This document shows, piece after piece, positions 11,101 to 22,800 of a stretch of 64,000 nt of DNA (position 1 is the stretch's first letter; each line of letters begins with the position of its first letter). The DNA is taken from the NCBI RefSeq assembly GCF_027942865.1, contig NC_134527.1, positions 6,426,976-6,490,975 on the forward strand, in the 5' to 3' direction. Below the pieces are notes generated by a model. The model worked only from the letters and a program-made list of their open reading frames with translations. It was not told the origin of the DNA and did not search any database. The translations under genes were made by a program, and so were the position numbers. This stretch comes from Odontesthes bonariensis. Lineage: Eukaryota > Chordata > Actinopteri > Atheriniformes > Atherinopsidae.

Positions 11101-14100
11101 GTTTATGAAAAATTGAGTCTTATGTTTTAGCCTGAGGTGCTTTTATGTGGAAAATGTTCAGCAGCAGGTTTTCTCTTCTCTAACCTGACAATCAAATCAC
11201 ACGTTTATTGGTAACAGCTAAAGGGGTGATGCAACAAGGCCCCCCTTTGTTTTAATATTGATGAAGATAAGCACTCAGCTGCAGTACAAGAAGAGAACTA
11301 TTTAGCTCCACGTTATAGTGCTGTTTTAACAGCTAGACCACACTTAGACCTCGCTGCAGCAGACACAGATATGACTGAGTATATAAAGGGCTGAAACCCA
11401 CAAAAAAAGAGCGGAAATATTTGAGGCAACTGTCGTGTTTGCTCACCAGTCTCTCCTCCCTCAGGCAGCTCGGAGGCCGACACTCCCAGAATGTCACACA
11501 GCTGCTGAGATCCCTGCTTCTCCGTGTCACTGGCACCCACTCCCACCCACATGAAGGTGCCGTCGGGGGTCACCAGAATAAAAGCATCATTGGAGTTCAG
11601 GTTGGATGCCGCCGCGTCAAGCTGGACGAACACAGACAAAACTGCAGGTCAACGTGTCGCTCTGCTTTTTAAAAGAGGCCTTTCAAGCTAGTTTTCCATT
11701 TTTCAACTTTTGCTAATCAAATCAAATCAAATTTATTTGTATAGCACATTTCATGTACAAAACAATTCAAAGTGCTTCACATAAAATAAAAGCATTGCAG
11801 CAGGGAGTGGAAGAAGCATTAAAAATACATAAATATAAAGAGAAACATATAAAATCATTTAAATGAATATGGATACAGCAACTTAAAAAGACAGCAGAAG
11901 ATACATCTAGAGGAAAACTAGATGCGTTTCTGGCAGCAGCCAGACTTTACTGTGGATCACACATGCACAGTAAGATATTCTGCTGGTTACCAGGAGACAA
12001 ATTAAATTAACAAAATAGTGTTTTTTTTGTCCAAATGACATTAAATCTGGGCATTTGCACCCAAATCATAGTGAATCTAAAATCTAAAAAAGCTTTAGTT
12101 TTCTTGAAATTAAAACGTAAAAAGCTGCTGATATGTACTGATATGCTCCTGTATTTGCAATTATAATATTTATAATCAAAAACAGCTTCAGCCATCTGCC
12201 TCATTTTTATCTTTTTTTTTGGATCAATGTTTTCTGTAATAAGCCTCAGCCTCTTGTGTGAAGACGTAAAGCTCAAACACTGGAAAACAAATATAGTCTC
12301 GCACCATAAAAGTCAATAATTTCCTAAAACAGCATGCTATCAATCTGTACTCAAACATGAGCAAATGGTATTTGGGGTGTATTTTCAGCTGCAGATTAAT
12401 ACAGATCTGGTTTTCCAGCGTGTGTGTGTTCACAACAGCAGGCTGGCACATGTAAGCTCCCCGAAAATAAACTAAACTTCACTAATGAAGCAACGTGTCT
12501 CTAATAGCTAGATCTCAGTACAGCTCTGTGGCACAAAAGAATAAGTCATGAAGCTTCAGCGATTAGTTCAGTGCTGACTTTGGTCCTTACATAAGGATAT
12601 GGAGACATGAAAATGATAAAATTATACAATTTCAGCAGACTTGTTCTTCAAAAGTTAGCTCTAGCTGCAATGAAGTTGTAAAGTGAACGATGTGAGTTCT
12701 CTTACCTCCACCGCTCTGGTGTGTCCGGTAGAGTTGGAGCGCACCTGGAAGAGTCGGATCTCTGCGGGAGCAGACTGACCTCCATCCCTGGAAGTTCCTC
12801 CCTTGTACACCACCATTGGTTTTCCTCCAAACAGGCTCATCAGATGGGCCGGCTCCTTCCCCTGCACCACCCTCACCTGGTGCACAAACTCCAAAAGATT
12901 AAAACTCTGGACCTAACTCGATGGTTGTTTCTGTGAGTCAGATCACACAAACCTCGTGCGTTTGTGAGTTTTTCCAGTGCGGTGCAAACAAAATCACAGC
13001 AGACACATTTCCCCTTGTGTCTCATGTGAAATATGCACGAACAACATGTGACAGACGTCTCCTGCTATATCTAACTGCAGACACAAGGTGGCAGCATGGA
13101 GCAGAGCCGTGAGTTCACAGGAGGGGGTGAAGATCTGTCAAATCTGAAGTTAGGACATGAAGAAACGCTGCAAGTCATGGCCAACGTCAAGGTTTGAGCC
13201 TTCGACTTTTTGCCCCTAATTCTTTATAGTTGAGAAGCTTTGTAAGTCTGTTGCTCTCAGCCAACAATGCAAATTATGGTAATCCTCATCTTGCACGAGC
13301 AAACAGATGCAGGGTAAATATTAACAGATGAGTTTACATCAGATCAGAGAGGAAAAAGAAAAAATATCACAGGAAGCTTAGCAGACAAAACTGACAATTA
13401 AACTCCTGTTCTGCAGTTTGATCAAATATTTGACACTTGCTGCTTTGTAGCTGTTGGTACAATGTGATTTCCTGTTTCGCGTCGTCTCTCTCGGGATCCG
13501 GACATGTTCTCAGGAACCACGAAAAGGTGTCCCAACCCCAAAGAAAAACAGGCACGAAATACTAAATACAATTTTGTTTCCTATTTTCTATTTATGTACA
13601 TATTTCTATATAATGTTTTTTTTATACCTTTGTTGTTAAATGAAAAATCAGAAAAACTGTCTATTTATGTCATTGTACCTATTCGACATTCAGTCATTGT
13701 ACAAGTTTGAAGATTTTGCATTTTGAGATATAATAAAAAATCATCTGGCGCTTATGAGGTTTTAAAATTGGGCCTCAGAGGAGCAACAACACGTGACATA
13801 TTACACCGTTTCAAAGTTTATTTAATAAAAAACAAGCCTAAATGCAGAAGCAGTGTGTTTAAAAGGGTGGAGGGACGATGATTTCGGCTTCTTTTGCAGT
13901 CACAGGACCTGGACATCTGGCAGTCATTTTGTTCACCATGAACTCCTCTCTATACCAAATAATTCTGGAGTCCAATGTGAGGCCGTCTGTCTGACAGCTA
14001 AAGCTTGGCTGAAACTGCGTCATGCAACAGGACAATGATCCCAAACACAGCAGCAATGACCCAGTCAGAGTCCAGACCTCCACCTGACTGAAGTCTTGTG

Positions 14101-17100
14101 GTACCTTTAGTGAAGCGACACCGTAAAGGAGAGTGTTGTTGTGTCACTTCGGGTTACTGCTGTTGAATCATGGTGTTTTTCAGACACTGCTTCTGCATTT
14201 TGGCTTAGCTCTCATGGGAAATAATGACAAAGTGTCATATGTCATGTATTGTTGTTCACCTGAGGTTGTAATTACCTGACTTTAAGATCTTGTAAGGACC
14301 AGATCTTTATTTTTTTTTACTACTTTTACATGACATCACGTACTGAAATTCAGTTCTTGAACCAGTGATTCTATTTAAAAAACATTCCTTCATTCCAGTC
14401 AACTTTAATTTGACAGTCTGTGGAGACAGATGTGACATTTGCTCTAAAACTGGAGAGTGAGGGAAAGGGTACATCTGGAAATATTAATGCACGTCTTAAT
14501 GTGAACGGATGGATTTAAACACGCACAGGCTGATCATGGCACAACATGAACATAAAGGTTGTCCAAGGCAAGTCGGGAAAGAAAATGACGTAAAGACTCA
14601 CATGAGTACAGAGCCACTGTAACATTTATGGATGGAACTTGTTATACCATCTTTGCATCTAACAATTGCTGACTGAAAAAGTATTTATGATGTCGGTCTG
14701 TTTGGAAACAGGGCTGGTGACAGAGGAGGGAGTCTCCCATTAACATCGGCACTGGAATGTCCTGTTTGTGTTTGACTGAGTGGGTTTTACTGTATATCTG
14801 ATTAAATCACCACCACGTCCTTATTTTTTTCTGTATCTATCCTCACGCATCTAGCATGGAAACAGAGAGACGATATGTTCATTGTCTCTTTGTGGCTCTG
14901 GACAAGTTCATGTGAGTCAGTTTGCAAGCAAGAATGAGGAGCAGCGGATGGCAGGACAATACCTGAGTGGTTATAGGAGCACCAACAACCTGCAACCAAG
15001 AAACCAAGGAGGGAGGTAGCAACAGCAGCAGGGAAACAATGTGGGAGAGGAGAAAGAGTGAAAGGATGTAAAGGTCAGACATGATGCCACCGCGCTGAGC
15101 AAGCCAGAGGACAGCGCACATTAATAACGCGGATGAAAATATAAGATTATGAAAACAAAACGCAGGTAAACACAAAGCCACTGCAGGAACACCTTACTGT
15201 ACCTGCACAGGACCACCGCCGAGCTCTTCATCCAGCTGGGCGCCGAGGATTGCAGAGGCCCCGATTTCATCCTGACTGGAGTCCATTCCCTGCCTGGGAA
15301 ACTAGACCAAGTTAGAACCATTCGGACACACTAGGTGGCACACACTGGATTATATTAGAAAAAATTAGATTTCAGAACAAAGTGAAATAAAAGTCCAGAT
15401 TTAAACTCCAGTGAGAATCCTTTGGATGTTCTGGAGAAAATTTAACACGCATCCAAGTCTCCCATCACCAATATCTTGGAAAAAAAACTTTTTAAAGTTG
15501 TGACTCTGTGTAAGCTTATCGAAACGATACAGAGGCAAAAGTCAATCAAAGCTAAAAAAAAATTCTGAGGTTTTGGTGCCTTCAACTTGTGTTATTTTAA
15601 CTTATAGTTCCCTTTTTATGATATTTACATGAATATTTTATTTTGCATTCAATGTATGTGTGTTATTGAGCTTATTATAGCTGGCCTGAGCTGGCCTGGA
15701 TGCTCTTGGAAAAGAGATTTTACGTTGAGTCAACAAAATACATCTTTATAAAGTAGGCCTATACGTTAAGGGTCTGACTCCAGCAGTTATTAATCATCTG
15801 TGTCACTTATTTTGGTAGCCTGGTAGCGCTCAGTAGCTCCTGGTAGCGCCCGGCCGGCCTAGCCACAGATACTAGCAGCTAACTCGTGATACAGCCGCTA
15901 GCAGATACGGCAGATAGCAAACACTGTGGCTAGCATTGTTAGCAAGCCAAGCACCAGCTTTCTAAGACTGTTGAAAGCCATAGAAAGTTCACACATGCCC
16001 ATTCTGATATTTTTACTTGCATGCAACCCCTGCTGTTTGGTATGTTTGCGATTGGTTCCTCCTGTGTTTTATGTGGAACAACACCATGTTTCCCTGTGAC
16101 GTCTGATTCCCAAACTCGCTCGTTTCCCTTTTGATTCTTTGGGTTTTTTATTTGCATACTCCTTAATGGAGATCACCCAATTGTTAATCAAGACTACAGC
16201 CAAAGATCTAAAAAAAGGTCCAGTAAGTCTAGTTTTCTGGATTCAGTCAAATTTAGCTGCTTGATGACACCAAAAATAGGGAAACTGGTGGTTAATGCTG
16301 TTGCAATCTTTACTGTTCCCTAATTCAATGGGTTGCTTCCTCACCACATGTAGATGATGTGTCCCTGACGTCCTCCGTGACGGTAGTTATACAGGATGAT
16401 GTAGCTGTCTCCTCCGTAGAACCCTCCATAAGTGGATGGATCCACTGGAACCTTATCAGATCCCTCGATACGCCAGATCTATTGAGGTGGAGAACACGTA
16501 ACAGTTATCAGGCTGTAGAAATTCCTCAGGAAAAAGTTGTTCTGTTCTTGACAGACGCATCTCTGACATAAACGAGTGTAACAAACCGACTCTGACCTGT
16601 TTCTCTCCGCTGCCATCATCCACCATGCCGTGCTGGGCGGCCATGGCGGAGGACTCGTGAAGGCTGGCGGCATCGAAAGGCACCTTCTCGATTTTGGCGA
16701 TGCTATTGGCGATGTACGCCACGCCCAGGCCCTCTGTTTGATCTCTATCCCGCCAGTTTTTGAAGAACTGCTTAAATAGCGGCGTCTCGCCCATTTCCGG
16801 CAGGATCTGGACCTGCGTCTGTTTGGGGTAACCCATCTTCTTGATGAACTCGTCGGCTGCCTTCATTGATGCCTTTCTCTCGTCCATGTTGGCATCTTTG
16901 CCTGCAGAGGAAAGATAGGGAGGCTGATTAAATGGAGAGGGGGAACTTTACAAATACGGATCAAACTTTTTGGCAAGTAGAAATAACGTCTTTGGCTAAA
17001 TCAAACATTGGTGAGTGAATAAAAGTGATACCGTGCACCGACCTTTCCAGACAAAGATCCGTCCGTCCGAGCCATGATCCAAAATGAAGCAATCACCGGA

Positions 17101-19846
17101 CTCCAGGGCGCTCTGGGCGAACGGGTTCTCTGCTGCCACCAGAGTGATGGCCATGCCTCCGTTGGCATTTGACACCTGCAGAAGGGGAAGATGGAAGAGA
17201 CAGCCGTCAGTTGGAGTCATGAAGCGTCCCTTCCACTGAGATGAAATGCAGTTTGGCTGCTCTGCTTCCACCCGCTCTGCTCTGCTTTTTTTAATCTTCT
17301 CACTGAATTTGTATTCATGCACAGCTGCAGTGATCAAATAAAGTGTGCGGTACAAACTAGGCTACACCTGTGTTTAAACTCATTTTTTGTACACTGTTAT
17401 TTGACTGGCCAAACTACACAGAACCTTGAATATTAGCCCTTTTTAGCAAGTGATTTATTGCAAGAGACATTCATCCTCCTTAATTTTCCACAAAGACCAG
17501 TATGATGCATGGGATGTCTGCAAAACAGTTGACAGCCCCCCTGCGACTCAGAATGAGGTTGGTTTTTGCTCTTCCAATCAATGGCGGTCTCACATTGTAC
17601 AATTTCCACTCAGCATAGTAGTGGAAAGTAGTGTTTTTTTTTTGTTTTTTTTTTTTGCTTATATCATCATCACAATATTACAGAGCCTCCAAACTTTTCT
17701 GGCTGGTTTTTATTTGAAGTACTGTATGTGGGCGCCATGTTTAATCCGTCAATAGGTACCTTGTAGAGTTTCGCCCTCTTCCTGTTTGAAGCGTCGGCTT
17801 TGATGTCATCAGAGACGCCAGCAGGCAGATCCGGTTTGGGGCCTAAAACCTAAGGACAGAGGCAGCCATTTCATTCGAAAGCCTGAGTTTGTGACTGAGT
17901 TTGTTGCTGCAGTTCAGGAGTCTCACCTCTAACATCTTCTCTCTCTCCACCCCCTCATCGCAGACGTAGACTCGAGCCCTCCCACTGCGCTCGTTGTCAC
18001 GGATATCCTTGGCGACCTGCGTGGCCTTCAGCTTCTCGAAGCGGTTGCTCTGAGAGCCACACCACTGATAGATCTCCTGTGCAGTGAAAAGGTGGAGGAA
18101 CAGATTGCAAAGATAAGTGACTGAAGTCATGCAGTGTGTTGTTTGCCACAATTCATATCTGAGGATATGCTGCTCGGTCTGACTCACATCTCCCAGGTCC
18201 AGGATGAAGCAGTCTCCCTGGTTGAAGCTGTCCCAGCTGACAGGCACCTCAGTTGCCCTGACAACACGACGACCTTTGACCTGGAGCACCCGCTGCACCG
18301 TCACCTCGTTGGTGACGACATGCTTGAACCCAGATGCCACGCCTCCTGTCTGGAAGAAAAGAGCAACAACTCAACATAAAGTAAGTAAAAGTAGGACGTA
18401 CAGAGAAATTTAGATGCAAACTGACAAATTAATGACAGGAATCCATCAATATATGACAGCATACCATGTATTTGAGTCCAGACTTGAAGTAACCCAGAAA
18501 GGTTTTGGACTCATGTCCCTGCACCTCTCGGTACTGGATGGGTTTTCCGCCCAGGAAGTCGTCCATTTGGACTGTAAAGATGGCCGCCGAGCCTCTCTCA
18601 TCCTGGGTGCAGAAGTCACCTGCGCCAGGGAAGTGCAGACACCCTCCATTTTAATTCTGCTTCCCATTTTATCTCAGTCTCATAGAGTTCATGTACACGG
18701 TTTTGTGTCTGAAGAATTCTTGAGGAAATGACACCACTGAGTCAGGAGATCGATATGTGGGTGCAGCAGAAGTCAAACCCTCGCACGCCAAAATAACTAG
18801 TAAGTAAGTATTATCAATGCAGAACTTCTGTGCTTTGAGAAGTAATGGCAATATTAGAAAGCGGTAAAAGGTTGACTGTCCCACCTTTTTTTAGTCTGTG
18901 TCGCAGGCCTGAAATGCAGATAGGCTTTTCCCATCACGCCCTTTTCTCATTGCAGCTTTTGAGTTGAATACGAATTAGATCAAACTATCACTTAAAACTG
19001 AAATTTTACATATTAATCATAAATTCTGCATGAAGTTCAACCTGTGGTGCTTCTGCACATTTTGCTGACAGACTTAGAAGTGGAACTTATATATATTTTG
19101 ACAGTTTTACAATGTGTTGCTGTGTTTATTGCAGTATACGATCTTAATAAGTCATCCATCACTGGTAATATAACTGTGAAAGCTAAATGATGTTGCAAAC
19201 TAGATAAAACCAACATAACTAAAATTGCCTTCCTATAAAATTCTACTTCCACACGTTACTTTTCACAAGCTGGTGAATGAATGGCAGAGCAGCCATTATC
19301 CACCATCACCTGCTGAAACGGTTTGATTTTGGAGACAAAGCCGCTTCTCAGAGCACACTGTGTGATTATCACACGTAGATCTGACTGGTGTCAGCATGTA
19401 CAGTGTATACTGCAAAGCAGCAACACTGTCGAGTGACATTATTATAATGGGACGCGGTTGCACAGCCTCGTCCGCTTTGCAAGTCAAACAGGATGGTAGC
19501 TGCACGGGAAAACAGATCATTTCTTGGTTGTTTTCCCAGATGAAACGATAAAAATGGACCCAAAAACCAAACAGAATCCAAAAAGAGGAAAAAATTATAA
19601 AAATCCAGACACGTTTTTTTTCCTGTTATTGTGTGTCTCACTGCACTCACCCAACCAGAAGTGGAGGTCGTACTGCAGGTTGCCGGAACGCTGTTTGATG
19701 GTGTTGAGAATGAGGTAAGCGTCCCCGGTGTAAAGTCCCCCGTACAGGTTCTTGGGAACAGGCACCAGGTCAAAGTTCTCCACCCTCCACACCTGGAGGC
19801 CCGGGCTCTGTCCGGCCTGCTCGAACTCTGGGTGGTGTGCTGCCAT
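8140..19846 (-). CDS. gsn: Gelsolin, cytoplasmic type, complete (15 coding exons)
   Basis: Gelsolin severs and caps actin filaments under Ca2+ control and is released by PIP2. Coding exons in transcript order: 19846-19651 (ATG at 19846), 18619-18465, 18349-18188, 18076-17927, 17849-17760, 17175-17043, 16901-16597, 16478-16345, 15293-15203, 12876-12706, 11621-11447, 9483-9362, 9148-9071, 8768-8708 and 8309-8140 (TGA at 8142-8140). All junctions are GT-AG and in frame, giving 730 residues; human cytoplasmic gelsolin has 731. Six gelsolin repeats are recognisable. The G1 start ([15 protein letters not shown]) is followed by the G1-G2 linker ([17 protein letters not shown]) and G2 ([42 protein letters not shown]). 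G3, G4 ([13 protein letters not shown]), G5 ([19 protein letters not shown]) and G6 ([13 protein letters not shown]) come next, and then the C-terminal latch (ERAMAELAL). There is no signal peptide, so this is the cytoplasmic isoform. The caspase site reads DQTE352. Scinderin and villin are less likely: the end matches gelsolin and there is no headpiece. Confidence 0.96.
9555..10160 (-). mobile_element. Degraded Tc1-like transposon, antisense
   Basis: Lies in the gsn intron between the exons at 9362-9483 and 11447-11621. On the minus strand it follows the order of a fish Tc1-like transposase gene: a helix-turn-helix part (near 9930-10160) first, then the start of the DDE region (near 9690-9760). 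Internal segments are missing and stops are frequent. Characteristic stretches are AGCTCGTCTGTTGGATC (about 9940) and CAGCACATCCCACAGATGC (about 9707). Recognition is from memory of the family; no intact frame or terminal repeat pair was seen. Confidence 0.65.
10201..10850. repeat. Minisatellite, 22/23-bp unit, 28 full copies
   Basis: Tandem copies of TAGTCTTCTTCTGGTCCTGT plus AT or ATT run from 10201 to 10834 (ten 22-bp and eighteen 23-bp units), followed by a partial unit. Variants (CTGGTCTTG, TTTTTCTAGTC, CAGTCCTTTTCCAGTC) recur in a fixed order, giving a higher-order repeat of about five units. The strand is strongly pyrimidine-biased. It lies in a gsn intron, immediately after the Tc1 relic. 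Confidence 0.95.
11716..11900 (-). mobile_element. LINE 3'-end fragment, antisense
   Basis: Opens with AATCAAATCAAATC repeats, then TTTATTTGTATAGCACATTTC and a CAAAGTGCTTCACATAA motif. This is the reverse complement of a common fish LINE 3' end with its short tandem tail. No coding remains. It lies in the gsn intron between exons 11447-11621 and 12706-12876. Confidence 0.6.
13690..14350 (+). mobile_element. Internally deleted Tc1-like transposon
   Basis: A left arm (about 13725-13830, with AAAAAATCATCTGG and ACGTGACATATTACACCG) is inverted relative to a right arm (about 14230-14320, with GTCATATGTCATG and AAGGACCAGATC). Between them, on the plus strand, is a piece of the DDE region including QQDNDPKH at 14023-14046, the box around the second catalytic aspartate. 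The N-terminal half of the transposase and the last catalytic residue are gone. It lies in the gsn intron 12877-15202. Confidence 0.7.
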
Positions 19847-22800
19847 CCTGCCTGCGTGGAAATAACATAACCCAGGGTTGAGGAGCTTTGTAAAAACTTT
19901 CTAAAAGCGAGACGGGGACGCCCCATTCAAGTGACACTTGCTCAGGGAAACACAAAGCCACTCCCATTAAGGCTCAGCTGTTTTCATGGATGCAAAGATA
20001 AAGTTTAGGGTTATAGTTAGTCATTAAAACGGAGGAGAATGAGTCACCAGTCACACGTATTTCCTCCACTGAGCAGCAACAGGAAATCCTGTTAACTGTT
20101 AGTCATGGCTGTAAATTAATGTGGGTACAATTATATATAGAAAACAGCTGTTTCTTGCTCTCAATGATATCACAACTATATCATAACTACAGGCTGTCAC
20201 ATCTTTTAACTTTCGAGAGAACTTTGAAGTTCTACCTTCAATAGGTCGGTCACCGAGGTTCACGTCTTTTGAGTATAAAACTAAACCAACTAAACTAAAT
20301 GTGGTATAAGGTTTATGTTAAGAAAAAAAAACTAAATTCACTTCATAAAACCGTCAAAATCATATCAATAAAACATCTCCAAAAATGTTTCTGATCATTA
20401 ATTAGTGCAAAAAATTGTCTAATGCTAGCATTTCTCAAATGCAGTATCAACTAAAATCTGTAATTTCATTTGTTTGAGCACATACTGAGCAAGCACAAGT
20501 CCAATTAAATGAATTTCTTCTTTTTTTTTGCTTTGAAGTTGGTCAATGTAGACCCTTAAAATAATTTCTTTGCACGACTCAAACAAATTCTACGACAGAT
20601 TTAAGTTTTTGTTGTAATTTAGAGAATTTTCCAACTTCTCTGCATAGAGGGTTTGAACTCCAGCCATTCACTCTTGTACATACAGTAGATGAAAAGATAA
20701 TGCACACATCAGCTTTCAGACATTCATGCACACAAACACTTCAGCTGTATCTGACAGCACAGAAGACACATGGCGCCCAATCAAGTAGTTTCAAGTAGGT
20801 GTCTGTGCTGCACTGAATTACAACCCTCTGGCTTCTTAGTAGCATGAGTGGATGTGTCAGTTTTGTATGATGAGAGTCGCCGATCGATTAAACGCTCTGT
20901 CATGCTGTACGAGGAGATTACATTTCATGTTAGCTCAGTTTTTAAAAAAGGAACGCAAATACACTTACTAATCTTAGCGAAACATTTAAAAAACGCTTCC
21001 TCCTCTTGCGACTGTTTAGCAGCTCCGGGTTAGTAAAGTAGGACTGCACCATTTATTCCAAGAAGTAATTCTTTAGTAAAAATATGCAAAAGACTTTGCA
21101 GCAGATTCCAACCCACACGCACTCCACATTAATTGCTAGTTGGGACAATAATCACTGGAAACCATAAACAAATTCTTAAAAGAACATTGAACATGACATC
21201 TCTGAATAGTTTTTACTTGTACTCTTGTTTAGTACGCTTTTGCTTTTTTTTTTTTTTTTTTCTTATATGATAAAAGCTGTATAAATAGGAGGCCATGTAG
21301 TTCAAAAAAGAGCACAGAATGTAGTTTTCCACAGGAATGCTGCCTTCCAGTTTGTGTGACACTGCATCAAGAATCGGCCAGTCTTCAAGGCAGCCATTTG
21401 CCCACAAACATGGTAGGAATCTGCTCCTGACCATGGAACTGGGAAGTGGCTCGGAAATCACACAGCCAGGCCAACCAGAGTGGGGTTCTTTTTTCCCCCC
21501 ATTTGTTCTCTCTGCTTATGCAACTGCCAGACTCGGTGCCGTGCAGCTTCCTACGGGCAGCTTCAACGTGGAAAACAGGCGGTTTAGTTTTGGCGACAAC
21601 CTTGCTCAGTGTCAGACTTTTCAAGTTTTTATGACATATTGGATTTTCTTGAGACCTTTTGACTATCTTCTGTCATGATAAGGAAAAAGAATGTACTTTG
21701 ATGCGACTCTGTGTCAGACCTCGATGACCTTTCTGACTTAAAGCTCCATTTGACTTCACAGTGACACAGACAGTACGGTGCGCTCACAGTCAAAACATTC
21801 AATGTCCTGGAGACTTTTGGGGCTGTGCACCAACTGAACTTCCATCAGCATCCACAGCTGTGTTTGGCTGGATTACTTGATCTTTTTTTTTTTAATACTT
21901 TATAAAAAAAAAACAACACACAGGTCCAGTAAAAATTTCTAGATTTTAGGTGGTAGTTTGGTGTGTGATGATGGTCTACAATAGATTCTGTAAGTCCAGA
22001 CTCCAGCCAACACGCTATATTTGCAAGGCGTTGGTATGCTGCAGTTAAGTGCATGTTTGCTACCCTAGCTGTTTAATTCTTATCAATATGTCGTTTGTTT
22101 GGTGAAATATAAAATTTTTATGGTGTTCTTGGTGTCTGGGCTGAAAGGCGTGAGCCACCAGCGTGCTGTGTTGGTGTCGTTATCTGTGAAGCAGCAGAGA
22201 GGAAGGTGTCACATCGCTGTGGCCGTGTCAAAATGTGCCAAAAAAAGAAACGAGAGACAAGAGATGTCGGAGAAATGAAAAGGAATTTCCTTATCGAACG
22301 ACACTTCGACCAGGAGGACAGAGTTGCTGGCTGATGACCTCCTAAAGCAGCTAACGATGACGTTAAAGATGCACAGAATAGAGCAAAAGTACAAGCAAGG
22401 CAAGGCTAGCAAGACTCAAGACAGTACTAGCAGGGACAAAAGCTTGATATCTCCCCCAGTTATGTACCAGAATGATGGCAGGTCTACCCCTAACATCCTC
22501 CACATAGGCATCTTAATAAATAAATGGAGTAGAAATCCAAAGTTATGTGCATTTGAAAGTATGTACCATTTTAATCAAAATGTATTTAAATAATACCGTT
22601 AAACCAAGATTTCTAAGCTGTGTCCACTTTATTTTAACAGTCTCACAGCATCTGTAATATCTACCTCAATCAATTTGATTGTGAACATTATTACAATTTT
22701 ATAACACCAGTGACTAAGAATGTTTCTAATGTGGATTTTCTTTAGAAAGTTCCAAGTTCCTGTTCAGGCTGGTGAATGGACTGACAGGATACTATGGTTC

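Noticed and set aside
15800-15960. Cluster of GCTAGC/TAGC motifs in a gsn intron
   Set aside because: Simple compositional pattern common in fish DNA; no evidence of a promoter or element.
8140-19846. Scinderin or villin instead of gelsolin
   Set aside because: The C-terminal [10 protein letters not shown]...ERAMAELAL matches gelsolin, there is no villin headpiece, and stom lies next door as in human.
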